DNA of 64,000 nucleotides from Psychrosphaera sp. B3R10 (GTDB lineage Bacteria; Pseudomonadota; Gammaproteobacteria; Enterobacterales; Alteromonadaceae), in the NCBI RefSeq assembly GCF_018861025.1, contig NZ_JAHKQH010000023.1, positions 246,762-310,761 of the forward strand, written 5' to 3'. How positions within the stretch are numbered: position 1 is the first letter of the stretch; every line of letters begins with the position of its first letter. A model generated the notes under the pieces. It was not told the DNA's origin and made no database searches. It was given only the letters and a program-made list of their open reading frames with translations. A program made the position numbers and the translations under genes. Shown piece by piece: positions 27,908 through 36,761 of the stretch.

Positions 27908-29239
27908 TTAACGTTTTGTTGGGACCCAATCTTTTTTAATCAAGTACAAGATACACATAATTGCTGGAATGCCGATAAGCGCGGTCATGGTGAAAAAATG
28001 TGTATACCCTAAGCTCTCTAGCCAAACACCGGAAAAACCGCCTAAGAACTTAGGCAAGAGTAACATTGCAGAACTTAACCAGGCATATTGGGTTGCGGTA
28101 AATTCTTTATTTGTAATAGAGGATAAAAAACCAATTAGCGCCGCCATTGCAATGCCCGCACTTAAGTTATCGACAGCAATAACCGTTCCTAGCAACAAAA
28201 GTGATGGTTCTGACCGAGACAAATAGATAAACAGGATATTCGTCACAGCAGATAGAATGGCACCGCTTAATAATATTTTTAAAATGCCAAAGCGATTAAT
28301 TAAACCACCGGCAAAGAATGCCCCAAGCAATGTCATAACGACACCAAATGTTTTCGACATTGCCGCAATATCCTGCTTGGTGTAACCCATGTCGATATAG
28401 AACACGTTGGCCATGACACCCATGACAATGTCGGAAATACGATATGTGCAAATTAAAATAAGTAAGATCAAAGTTATCCACTTGAAGCGTTCAAATAGGT
28501 CGATAACGGGCTGGATTAAAGAGTAGTACAGCTTTTTAATCCAATTTCTCGGTTGAGGCGTTAAGCTCTCAGTTACTTGTATCTCTTCTGGTTCAGGAGA
28601 TGATAATGTGGCGACAATGCCCACCAACATGACACAAGCAATAGCAAAATAAGCCCATCGCCAACTCGCATACTGGTAAAGCGTGCTGTCTGTTTGAAAA
28701 TAGGTAGCAAGCAGTAAAGTGCCAGCGGTTGCAACTATCATAGCTAGGCGGTAACCAACCATATAGGAGGCGGCCATTGCGCCTTGTTGGCGCGTTTCAC
28801 CAGATTCAATTCGAAAGGCGTCAATGACAATGTCTTGGGTGGCGGAACAAAACGCGACAACGAGCGCTGCAACGGCCATTTGAGCAAGATGACTTTGAGG
28901 ATCAATCATCCCCATAGAAGCAATTGCCATAACGAGGCAGACTTGGCTTAACAATAGCCAGCTTCTTCTACGCCCAAACAATGGTGCTAAAACTGGGAGT
29001 GACCACCTATCTACGACAGGCGCCCATGCCCATTTAAAGGCGTAAACCAATGTAATCCAGCTAAAAAATCCTATACTAGAACGCTGAACACCAGCCTCTT
29101 CAAGCCAAATAGACAAGGTACTGAAAACTAACATGATGGGGATGCCAGCTGAAAAACCGAGGAAAAAAACTCGAATGACATTAGCTTGCAAATAAACGGA
29201 AAATCCGTTTTTTATGGAGTATAAGAGTGACAAAAACAA
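27908..29239 (-). CDS. ampG: AmpG-type muropeptide permease (MFS)
   Basis: 443 residues, about 12-14 membrane helices. The region from VYLQANVIRVFFLGFSAGIP on aligns with the start of E. coli AmpG, and FGRRRSWLL and AFCSATQDIVIDAFR are typical. It imports GlcNAc-anhydroMurNAc peptides for recycling; ampD and ampE lie 33 kb away in this window. No ATG is available upstream of the conserved part; the start is a TTG at 29239 (or 29233) with AAAGG just before it. This start lies in the 3' arm of an 11-bp hairpin (separate entry). Confidence 0.88.
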   Translation of the reverse strand: MFLSLLYSIKNGFSVYLQANVIRVFFLGFSAGIPIMLVFSTLSIWLEEAGVQRSSIGFFSWITLVYAFKWAWAPVVDRWSLPVLAPLFGRRRSWLLLSQVCLVMAIASMGMIDPQSHLAQMAVAALVVAFCSATQDIVIDAFRIESGETRQQGAMAASYMVGYRLAMIVATAGTLLLATYFQTDSTLYQYASWRWAYFAIACVMLVGIVATLSSPEPEEIQVTESLTPQPRNWIKKLYYSLIQPVIDLFERFKWITLILLILICTYRISDIVMGVMANVFYIDMGYTKQDIAAMSKTFGVVMTLLGAFFAGGLINRFGILKILLSGAILSAVTNILFIYLSRSEPSLLLLGTVIAVDNLSAGIAMAALIGFLSSITNKEFTATQYAWLSSAMLLLPKFLGGFSGVWLESLGYTHFFTMTALIGIPAIMCILYLIKKDWVPTKR

Positions 29240-29273
29240 TCGGCCTTTAGGGAATCAACTAAGCCGATTGTTT
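29234..29273 (-). promoter_or_regulatory. Hairpin covering the ampG start codon
   Basis: On the minus strand AAACAATCGGC (29273-29263), an 18-base loop, then GCCGATTGTTT (29244-29234) and more T residues. It looks like a terminator for the upstream gene, yet the 3' arm contains the probable ampG TTG start and the end of its Shine-Dalgarno. It may attenuate or mask ampG translation. Confidence 0.6.
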
Positions 29274-29318
29274 CTATATATGTGTGTTAAATCAAGCGCT
29301 TTATTAATTTACTCATTT

Positions 29319-29642
29319 TTATGGGCGGATCCCGCAACAAAAGTCGGGATAACGACCACAACCTCGTAAGTAATTAATACAGGTATCTACTTCAGAGCGA
29401 AGTTTAGGGCAACCTTTAATCTCACTTGAATTACTGCACACTAATTGGTGCAACAAGTACCAAAAAGCACTTTCTTTTGGCGTCATTTTGACATCATTAG
29501 CAGCCACTTGTGACCATTCCTCTAACGTGTCCCAACAATATAAGTTAACCTCACTTGCTGGTAATGATCCCCAAACAAAGGCATCAGCATAATACGATAA
29601 TTGCCTTGCTTTGTTGTCGATAAATGTAGCTGCGTTTGCCAC
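29319..29642 (-). CDS. Conserved-looking Cys-rich protein of unknown function
   Basis: 107 residues from a GTG at 29642, with a strong Shine-Dalgarno GGGAGAG 5 bases upstream. No signal peptide or membrane segment is visible. It has seven cysteines (VNLYCWD, LVCSN, GCPK, DTCIN, RGCGRY, DFCC), five or six of them in the last 50 residues, which could bind a metal or cluster. The sequence is otherwise rich in aromatic residues. It lies between ppiA-like and ampG on the same strand. I do not recognise the family. Confidence 0.72.
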   Translation of the reverse strand: MANAATFIDNKARQLSYYADAFVWGSLPASEVNLYCWDTLEEWSQVAANDVKMTPKESAFWYLLHQLVCSNSSEIKGCPKLRSEVDTCINYLRGCGRYPDFCCGIRP

Positions 29643-29731
29643 TATAACTCTCCCGCTTATTGATATTATTTTTAGGGAATTAACAAGTGGTCTTTATTTG
29701 ACCACCTCCAAATGATTATAGTGGTTATAAA

Positions 29732-30331
29732 TTATTCTGCCAGTACTTCTATTTTATGAATAATAATCGGTTTATCAGGGAAACTCGGCCAACCCAATTC
29801 TGGTGACGTGCCGGTTGTAATAGCTTCTATTTTTTCAAAAATGTCTTCACCTAATGTAACACTACCAAATACGGCGTAACCCCAATTTCGGCCTGGGTCT
29901 AGGCTTTTATTGTCCCCTAAGTTGAAAAAGAACTGACTGGTACCCGAATGTGGTGCGTATTGCCGAGCCATTGAAATTGTATATTGCTCGTTTTTTAGGC
30001 CATTTCCTGATTCGTTCACAATTGGCGGGTATTCAGTAACACTTTCCATTTCAGTGGTGTAACCACCACCTTGTAGAACAAACTGTGGTTCTAGACGATG
30101 GAACTGGGTGTTGTTGTAGCGCTCAGCAACGACATAGCTTAGAAAATTGTTCACCGTAATCGGCGCTTTTGCTCTGTCTAATTCAACAATTAGCTCGCCC
30201 ATATTAGTGATGAACTTTACCTTGGGGTATAGGTTGTCTGGTTGAATATATTCTCCTCTAGGGGCGGCGGCAACATTTGCTATAGACGCCATAAGAAAAA
30301 CGCAGACTAAGATTTTTTGGATTGTTTTCAT
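29732..30331 (-). CDS. ppiA: Periplasmic cyclophilin-type peptidyl-prolyl isomerase
   Basis: 199 residues with a Sec signal peptide (about 1-22, ending VAAAPRG). Cyclophilin elements are TNMGELIVELDRAKAPITV, FHRLEPQFVLQGGG with the catalytic arginine, and TSQFFFNLGDN. It speeds cis-trans proline isomerisation in exported proteins. AGGAAA precedes the ATG. PpiA is the nearest named family member; another exported cyclophilin is possible. Confidence 0.88.
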   Translation of the reverse strand: MKTIQKILVCVFLMASIANVAAAPRGEYIQPDNLYPKVKFITNMGELIVELDRAKAPITVNNFLSYVVAERYNNTQFHRLEPQFVLQGGGYTTEMESVTEYPPIVNESGNGLKNEQYTISMARQYAPHSGTSQFFFNLGDNKSLDPGRNWGYAVFGSVTLGEDIFEKIEAITTGTSPELGWPSFPDKPIIIHKIEVLAE

Positions 30332-30853
30332 TTATATTTCCTATTACACAGATGCCTCAACAGAGTAACAAAATCAGTGGCTTATACCAATGGATGAAGC
30401 ATATCCTAGGCGACTGAATTAGCCAATGAACGACCTAGAAATCGCACTAGATTGTTTTTCTATTTAAAAGCGCTTGAGGTTAAGTAAAAGGGTAACAATA
30501 AAATATTATGATATTCAAATAGCATTCTACTCGTTTTAAATGCTACTCGTGTTTTTCTAAGGTTAGTAATTGTTTTGTGACGTTTTAGTTTATGTAGCTT
30601 GTTTTAAGTTAATGATTAATTTAATTTTGTTGAACAATAATTTTAATAACTTTTAGTATCTATTTTATTCGATTACGAAACAGCTTCGTAGTGTATTGAA
30701 ATACTTAATTTAAATTTTGATAGAAATTACCAAATTAAATAAATGTTAAAAATTGCGCTTTTTAAGCGGAGTTTACAAACACATTTAAATAAAGTAATGT
30801 TTTTATTCGATTAAAAATTAAGCAAACCAATAATAAAAATAAATTGTTAAATT
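30332..30853. other. AT-rich divergent intergenic region, ppiA / PilZ protein
   Basis: 522 bp, strongly AT-rich, with no ORF worth calling and no clear hairpin. It must hold the promoters of both divergent genes, but no box stands out against the composition. Confidence 0.5.
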
Positions 30854-32986
30854 ATGCAATTCGATGGCGTAGATATAACTAAATTTAAATATCTGATGTG
30901 GACGTTAGTATCACGAGCTGGTGATCCTAAGTTGTCGACTTTAGTTCAGCACACCGCAAAAAAAGCGACGTTTTCTGAACGGATGGCAATACTTAAAGGG
31001 ATTAATCATATTGGTGAGCCCTGCGCACGCGTCTTGGATTTTAGAATTTATTTCTATGAGATGTGTAAGTCTTTCGAATGTAATGGTATTCGTCACTTCC
31101 TTGACCCTGAATCAATAGATGTATTTAACGCCCTGCTAGATAAAACAGAGGGCAGATACACACTAGGTGTTTACGAAGAGCTGAGCAATTATGCCAAGCG
31201 CCGATATGCTCGCTTACCCGAAAGTGAGAAAGAAACGGGGCCTGCGATTGACACTAAGCTGATCCAATTGAACCGCAGAAAGATCAAAAGCATTAGAGAA
31301 TGTGGAATAAAACACGACGTTTCTGAAGATGATATCGATATTAATGCGCTAGTAGATAGCATTGAACAGCGGGTGTTAGAGCAACATTATTTAAACAATA
31401 ACAAATCTGTGTTTTATACCCTTGATAACGGATTAAATAATTTTAAACCGCTCTCGGTATTTTTAAGTGATTCCAATTATACATTTTGGGAGTCGCTACA
31501 AATAGATCAGCATTCCTGTGTCGTTAGTGCACTCGTTCTCAAACCGGAGTTTCAAGCGGTTTTATCCCAAAGCCAAAACATTACTAAATTTTATCTCATT
31601 AAGAAGTTACTGGTTAACGATCAAACCGATTTTGTCGCAGTGGATTTTACCAAGTTGTCTTTGGTGTTAGCAGAGCACCCAGAATTACAAGACGCGCTCA
31701 CAAGTGAAGAAGTGCGACTAATTAAAATTGATATTATGTCGACACATATTCGAAGTAATATCGAAGCGCCTTCGGTTTTAAATTCGCAAAATAATATCCG
31801 CCTGCAGTCGATCAACAAACCGCCATCTCGAGACGTCACAACATTGTTATCTAGCAGTGACAAATTGCTGTCTGTGAGTGATGTGTCTGATATGTTATGG
31901 AACTTAAACTTGTTGAAGCCTTATGCTAAACAAGACAACAGTGAGAGCTTACCTGTTTCACTTCTGCAGTACGTCATAAGACCCCGGATGGCTACTCAAA
32001 AAATCAGCGTTGCGGTAAATAATAATAACGACTGCCGAATGGAGGATAGATTCCACTGCAATACTACGTGTATCGTTATTCACCGTAAAACCAAAAAATC
32101 ATTTGTTGGCAAGACCCTCAACTTCTCAACTAAAGGTTTGGCTGTTAAATTTGACGAGTCGTTAGACTTTAATGCAAACGATGAAGTGCTTGTTACTTTG
32201 CCTAGCGTCAGCCGTCGAATGAACCGAACCGTTAAAAACCAAACTTATAGTGTCATTGAAGGCGACGGCACACTGCTGAGATTAAAAGTTGAAGGAGTGG
32301 CAAAAGAACATCAAGGACGTCAGTTACTTAGCGATTTTCTTCAACGTTATTGCGGTCAACTTAAAGCCAGCGGCAAAACGGAGGACATTTTAGGGTTAAC
32401 GCAAGCCTTGCGTTCAGTTGTGAGTGCGAACCATGAAAGCATGCCATTTACCTATGTTATGGATAAGCGTACAAGTTTTATTGAACATTTAGGAGTTGGC
32501 AACATATCAATTTCTAACTTAGAGAAAAAAGATTATTTTGATGATTTGCAGCGACTTGCATCAAGTAAGATGTTTGCTGAATATGTAAAAAACCTATATT
32601 GGCAGTTATCTGACGAAGTGCCCGAAGTCACAGGTTACATATTATTACTGCCTAGTATCACCACCCGCAGTGGCAAACAACATATGTTTTGGGTTGAAGA
32701 TTTATTAACATTAGAAAAACAAAAGACTGGTTTTGATTTCATCTCCCAATTAGGGAAAGTTACTAAACCAGCCGTTTTGGCTATCCGGTTATGCCAACCA
32801 AAACCATTAAATGATAAATATTTTATCGATGAGTACCATCATTTAGAAAGAGTTCACCCGGTTGCTGTTGATGGCCTGTCTTGTGGCGACGATGCAATAA
32901 TGGCCTACGGTGAAGTTTCAGAAATAACCGAATTATTCAAAATAGAACAACCTGAATTTGAAGAAGAACTGTTGATAGAAATCTGA
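30854..32986 (+). CDS. Large PilZ-domain protein (probable c-di-GMP receptor)
   Basis: 710 residues, no signal peptide or membrane helix. A PilZ domain lies at about 390-490: the R-x3-R element is RMEDR (395-399) and the N-x-S-x2-G element is NFSTKG (about 422-427), both needed for c-di-GMP binding. The 390 residues before and 220 after show no motif I recognise. Probably a cytosolic c-di-GMP effector affecting motility, adhesion or matrix; the target is unknown. It stands alone, with a terminator after it. Confidence 0.85.
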   Translation: MQFDGVDITKFKYLMWTLVSRAGDPKLSTLVQHTAKKATFSERMAILKGINHIGEPCARVLDFRIYFYEMCKSFECNGIRHFLDPESIDVFNALLDKTEGRYTLGVYEELSNYAKRRYARLPESEKETGPAIDTKLIQLNRRKIKSIRECGIKHDVSEDDIDINALVDSIEQRVLEQHYLNNNKSVFYTLDNGLNNFKPLSVFLSDSNYTFWESLQIDQHSCVVSALVLKPEFQAVLSQSQNITKFYLIKKLLVNDQTDFVAVDFTKLSLVLAEHPELQDALTSEEVRLIKIDIMSTHIRSNIEAPSVLNSQNNIRLQSINKPPSRDVTTLLSSSDKLLSVSDVSDMLWNLNLLKPYAKQDNSESLPVSLLQYVIRPRMATQKISVAVNNNNDCRMEDRFHCNTTCIVIHRKTKKSFVGKTLNFSTKGLAVKFDESLDFNANDEVLVTLPSVSRRMNRTVKNQTYSVIEGDGTLLRLKVEGVAKEHQGRQLLSDFLQRYCGQLKASGKTEDILGLTQALRSVVSANHESMPFTYVMDKRTSFIEHLGVGNISISNLEKKDYFDDLQRLASSKMFAEYVKNLYWQLSDEVPEVTGYILLLPSITTRSGKQHMFWVEDLLTLEKQKTGFDFISQLGKVTKPAVLAIRLCQPKPLNDKYFIDEYHHLERVHPVAVDGLSCGDDAIMAYGEVSEITELFKIEQPEFEEELLIEI

Positions 32987-33018
32987 TAACTAACAGTAAA
33001 CCTAGCCAAACAGCAACA

Positions 33019-33046
33019 AAAAAGCGACCGTAGTAGATCGCTTTTT
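33019..33046. terminator. Bidirectional terminator
   Basis: AAAAAGCGA (33019-33027) and TCGCTTTTT (33038-33046) around a 10-base loop, between the convergent PilZ gene and the YajG-like gene. Confidence 0.82.
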
Positions 33047-33063
33047 AGATCTATAAATTGTTT

Positions 33064-33612
33064 TTAGTGGCTCAACGCAGCATTAAATTCAGGGTCTTCT
33101 AATGTGCGAGACAACAAGGTGTTTGCCATTTTATTAAGATGTATTTCAATCTCTGACTTGTCCATATTGAGTGGACCATCTTGCTTAATTGTTGTTTGGT
33201 AGTTTTTAATCCAACTAAATCCATTCTCACCAGTGATTTTCGCTTGCCATTCCATTACAGACTCGGCTTCAAATTGCATAGTTCCCTGCATTACGTAGGT
33301 CGCATAATTTAAAATTTCAACAGTGAAATCCAATCGCCCACGGGGATTAACGGTCACTGAGTCGTTTAACCACGTGGTTAATTGCGACTCCAAATTGGGA
33401 TTAGGAGGGGTATCTACCTTATTAATGACTGCTAATGTTTTATTACTTCTAGAGTCAACAACGGTAGCGCTTTTTACGCTCATCATTGGTTTGTTGATTA
33501 TCGTATCGGGAAATATCAACATAGGTTGAGATGTTGGCGTTATACACGCAGACAAAAAGCCGATAACGACTGAGGTTAATGTAACGCGAATTACAGTACT
33601 TAAAACTGACAT
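33064..33612 (-). CDS. YajG-family lipoprotein
   Basis: 182 residues with a lipoprotein signal (VVIGFLSAC, Cys23). Length and pattern (QPMLIFPD near the N-terminus, RSNKTLAVIN) fit the YajG lipoprotein family of gammaproteobacteria, whose function is not established. A strong Shine-Dalgarno AGAGGG precedes the ATG. It starts 1 bp after the rlmG stop, so the two are an operon. Confidence 0.75.
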   Translation of the reverse strand: MSVLSTVIRVTLTSVVIGFLSACITPTSQPMLIFPDTIINKPMMSVKSATVVDSRSNKTLAVINKVDTPPNPNLESQLTTWLNDSVTVNPRGRLDFTVEILNYATYVMQGTMQFEAESVMEWQAKITGENGFSWIKNYQTTIKQDGPLNMDKSEIEIHLNKMANTLLSRTLEDPEFNAALSH

Positions 33613-33613
33613 C

Positions 33614-34774
33614 TTATGCCCTCTTTATGCAGTGGTAGATTGAGAATTTTTTATTTTGTGCATGAACTTTAAATCCACCGAACATCTTTTTCAAATAACT
33701 TTGATAAGGTAAGTGGTTATTTGCAACAACATATAGCGAGGCACCAGGTTTAAGGGCCAATAATGATTGTCTAAACATCTGCTTAGCAATATGTTCCGTT
33801 AATGTGTTTTGCTGATGAAACGGAGGGTTACACAATATTACGTCAACACATTCGGCTTTCTGTTTAGTTAAACAATCATCCTGAATAAAGTCGCATCGCG
33901 AGAATTCATCAGGGAATGTTTGGGCAATATTGTGTTTAGCTGACTCAACCGCCATATAAGACTCGTCGACAAAACGCAGTGAAATTGGTGTTTCACTTTG
34001 GGTTGTTTGTTTCAAAACAGCAAGACCTAACAGACCATTGCCACAGCCTAAATCAACCACTTTCTGATCCGAGGTAAACGTCGGCAAGTTCTCAGCAAGA
34101 AAACGCCCACCTATATCAAGTCCGTCATGACTAAATACGTTAGCATATGCGCCAATTTGAATCCCTTGCTCTGGCCATTCAATGTAATTTAAACGGTCTT
34201 CAACAGGAGATATTTCAGGTTCTGATGTACCATTGCTCTTAAGTGTGCCAAATATAAGTCGACTTTTCTTTTTCGCTAAGCTTGTTTTAACGTTGTCGCA
34301 ATACTTTTCAAAAATACTCATTATTTTTGATGTAACTTGTGTTGTTTTACCACACGCTACGATTTCAACAGCTTTATTGTTTTGTGCTAACAGTTGCAAT
34401 TGGTCCTGTAAATACGCGACACTTTTAGTGAGTTTTAGAATAACCACATCGCGACTTGGAATTGGCTCAAGACTGTTGCAAAAAATAGGGTCAACAATTT
34501 TATTCTCGGCACCATTCTGTATTGTTGCAAGTTCGCTAACACGTGAGTCAGTCACTGAAACTCGATTAAACTGATTAAGTGCAGTGGCGATAGCGCCAAA
34601 TTGGTCATTTAATATCGTGATGTACTTTTCTGCAGGATAGGTGTTTGCAACGTATTCGATAACAAGTTCGTCAGCGCTGTCCCATGCTTGTAGAGCAGCA
34701 TCGTGTTGATTCTTTGGGTATCGAAACAACGAGTATTCGCCGGTTGCGCATTGCAGTGTGGTATTGAGTGGCAT
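33614..34774 (-). CDS. rlmG: 23S rRNA (guanine-1835-N2)-methyltransferase
   Basis: 386 residues from the ATG at 34774 (MPLNTTLQC), chosen because a start at 34843 would overlap the divergent AlkB-like gene and add non-family sequence. Two Rossmann-like halves; the C-terminal catalytic half has VVDLGCGNGLLGLAVL (SAM loop) and ILCNPPFHQ (NPPF). It makes m2G1835 in 23S rRNA. The YajG-like lipoprotein follows 1 bp after its stop. Confidence 0.9.
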   Translation of the reverse strand: MPLNTTLQCATGEYSLFRYPKNQHDAALQAWDSADELVIEYVANTYPAEKYITILNDQFGAIATALNQFNRVSVTDSRVSELATIQNGAENKIVDPIFCNSLEPIPSRDVVILKLTKSVAYLQDQLQLLAQNNKAVEIVACGKTTQVTSKIMSIFEKYCDNVKTSLAKKKSRLIFGTLKSNGTSEPEISPVEDRLNYIEWPEQGIQIGAYANVFSHDGLDIGGRFLAENLPTFTSDQKVVDLGCGNGLLGLAVLKQTTQSETPISLRFVDESYMAVESAKHNIAQTFPDEFSRCDFIQDDCLTKQKAECVDVILCNPPFHQQNTLTEHIAKQMFRQSLLALKPGASLYVVANNHLPYQSYLKKMFGGFKVHAQNKKFSIYHCIKRA

Positions 34775-34837
34775 AGTGGCCCAGTTAATTATGAAGCAAT
34801 AAAATATGATTGTCCCATTGCTATGAGGTGAAGTAAA

Positions 34838-35449
34838 TTGCAACAGGAACTATTTGACATAAATTCGTTAATAAAAGCTGATTTAGGGGCGTTATCGCCT
34901 TGGGTCGAATATCGTCCGAACTGGCTATCGAATCAAAGCGCAGACTTATTCGCTACGTTAAAAGCTAAAGTACAATGGCAGCAACCTAAGATTCATGTCT
35001 ATAATAAATGGCATATCATACCCAGAATGCAAGCTTGGTATGGAGACGAAGGATTAACCTACCGTTATAGCGGCGTTGACCATCAATCCGTTGGTTGGCC
35101 GCAAGCATTGAATACGTTAAAAAATAAATTGATAGAAGATACCGCTTTTAGTTTTAATTCTGTTTTATTGAATCGCTACCGAAACGGTGAAGATAAAATG
35201 GGCTGGCATGCTGACAATGAGGCAGAATTAGGTAAAGATCCGGTTGTCGCCATTATTTCACTTGGAGCCGCAAGAGAAATCCAGTTTAAGCAGTTAAAAA
35301 GTAAAACGGTTAGTAGCATCTTGCTCGAAGACGGCAGTTTATTATTGATGAAAGCGGGGATGCAGTCTCAATTCCATCATCAAATCCCAGTCAGAAAAAA
35401 AGTGTCATCAGAACGGATTAGCTTAACGTTTCGGTATATAGTGCAGTGA
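34838..35449 (+). CDS. AlkB-like 2-oxoglutarate/Fe(II) dioxygenase
   Basis: 203 residues from a TTG at 34838 with a strong Shine-Dalgarno GAGGTG 7 bases before; an upstream ATG in that frame runs at once into a stop. Iron ligands are H and D of GWHADNE and the distal H in QFHHQIP; the 2-oxoglutarate arginines are in SSERISLTFRY. The NRYRNGEDKMGWHAD segment is typical of the AlkB/ALKBH2-3 group that repairs N-alkylated bases oxidatively. RNA or protein substrates cannot be excluded. Confidence 0.87.
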   Translation: MQQELFDINSLIKADLGALSPWVEYRPNWLSNQSADLFATLKAKVQWQQPKIHVYNKWHIIPRMQAWYGDEGLTYRYSGVDHQSVGWPQALNTLKNKLIEDTAFSFNSVLLNRYRNGEDKMGWHADNEAELGKDPVVAIISLGAAREIQFKQLKSKTVSSILLEDGSLLLMKAGMQSQFHHQIPVRKKVSSERISLTFRYIVQ

Positions 35450-35551
35450 GCTGCAAATAAGACACCATATCCTCTGCTCAAAAATTATTATAAATATTCT
35501 CTAAACCCGATAGAATACCGGTCACGAAACTAGGATTAACACGATAAAATT

Positions 35552-35866
35552 ATGCAGATCCAAAACAGAATTACAGACAAACTAACAAATGCGTTTTTAC
35601 CGTTACATTTACAGGTCGAAAACGAAAGCAATAATCATAATGTGCCTGCTGGCAGCGAATCTCATTTTAAAGTGGTAGTTGTGAGTGAGTTATTTGATGG
35701 TAAGCGACTGATTCAAAGACATCGTTTAGTTAATGCATGCCTTGCAGAAGAGTTAGCGAATGACATTCATGCTTTAGCAATCCACACATATTCTGAGGCG
35801 GAATGGCAGGAAGTAAATGCAGCGCCAGAGTCTCCCGATTGTCTCGGTGGCAGTAAACTGGGTTAG
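35552..35866 (+). CDS. bolA: BolA-family protein
   Basis: 104 residues. The BolA fold is shown by [22 protein letters not shown] and [13 protein letters not shown], with the conserved histidine near residue 75 (HALAIHTYS). BolA works with monothiol glutaredoxins in iron-sulfur handling and affects cell shape in E. coli. Monocistronic by appearance. Confidence 0.9.
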   Translation: MQIQNRITDKLTNAFLPLHLQVENESNNHNVPAGSESHFKVVVVSELFDGKRLIQRHRLVNACLAEELANDIHALAIHTYSEAEWQEVNAAPESPDCLGGSKLG

Positions 35867-35882
35867 TAAAAGTGGTTAGGTG

Positions 35883-35936
35883 GTATAAGTTTAGTACGAC
35901 AAGCGGTTGGGTGCTCGTCTGTACTAAAACTTATAC
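35883..35936. repeat. Long imperfect inverted repeat after bolA
   Basis: Left arm GTATAAGTTTAGTACGAC (35883-35900) and right arm GTCTGTACTAAAACTTATAC (35917-35936) pair with two single-base bulges around a 16-base loop. It sits between convergent bolA and the DUF3718 gene. There is no T tract, but the position suggests transcription termination. Confidence 0.65.
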
Positions 35937-35970
35937 GCATGAACTAATATCTTTAAACATTTAATAATGT

Positions 35971-36414
35971 TTATGCTTTGTTGTATTTACGAGCAAAGCG
36001 TTTGATGTTAATACCGTTGCAGATATAGCTAGTAACTTCTAGGCCACCGGCTTTAATTGCTGCATTGATACCTTCTTCAGCTGCAAGTACGCATATTTGA
36101 GATGCATCATCCTGAACTTTGGCTTTAAATACATACTCTACTTGTTCAGCTTCTACTTGTTCAACTTGCGTTTTGAACTTTGCTGCAAAACGACGAATGC
36201 TTGTACCATTGCATTCTGTTGAATTGAAAGCGCCGTCGGTATTTAGCCCACTAAAGCGTGCGGCTTTCTTGGCTGCTGAAATTCCCTGTTCTGCGGCGAT
36301 AACGCATAAATTAGTAACTTGTGTGTCATTTACGGCGACAAATTTATAGTCAGTTGACATTGCAAATGAATTTGCGCTCATTAGTGTGGCTGCTGCTAAA
36401 AATAACTTTTTCAT
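35971..36414 (-). CDS. Secreted tandem DUF3718-type protein
   Basis: 147 residues with a signal peptide (about 1-18, ANSFAMS). Two copies of a roughly 50-residue unit follow: LCVIAAEQGISAAKKAA...STECNGTSIRRFAAKF and ICVLAAEEGINAAIKAG...SYICNGINIKRFARKY. Each has two cysteines that could form a disulfide. This matches DUF3718 as I recall it; function unknown. A strong Shine-Dalgarno GGGAGA precedes the ATG. Confidence 0.78.
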   Translation of the reverse strand: MKKLFLAAATLMSANSFAMSTDYKFVAVNDTQVTNLCVIAAEQGISAAKKAARFSGLNTDGAFNSTECNGTSIRRFAAKFKTQVEQVEAEQVEYVFKAKVQDDASQICVLAAEEGINAAIKAGGLEVTSYICNGINIKRFARKYNKA

Positions 36415-36761
36415 AATATTCTCCCAAATAGTAAAGTTATAACTCTTTAAAACTAGAGTTATTATACTAATTAACTTGAGTCTGTAAACTAAATTACGTA
36501 ATAAAATTACATGATAGTTACTTTATTGATAGATTATTTAAATTAATCTGTAGATTGTGTAATAAAGTTACAAAAAAGATTTTTTAACCCCATGGTTTAA
36601 TTTTTTTTAACTTGTGTGGCATACATAAGCTTAAAGTTGCCTCTTTGCGATGAGTTTAATAAAGTACTGCCGCAATCCTGCTATTTGGTCGCGTTTAACA
36701 CTAGACGAAGCGGAATTGCGCGGTAGAGTCGATAACAAAATAATAACAAATAGGTGACTCC
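36415..36761. other. Intergenic region with 13-bp AT-rich repeats
   Basis: 347 bp between the divergent DUF3718 gene and the TRAP operon. GTAATAAAATTAC (36498-36510) and GTAATAAAGTTAC (36559-36571) are near-identical and each close to palindromic, with a related inverted stretch GTTACTTTATTG near 36517. They could bind a regulator of either gene; low complexity is the caution. Confidence 0.4.
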
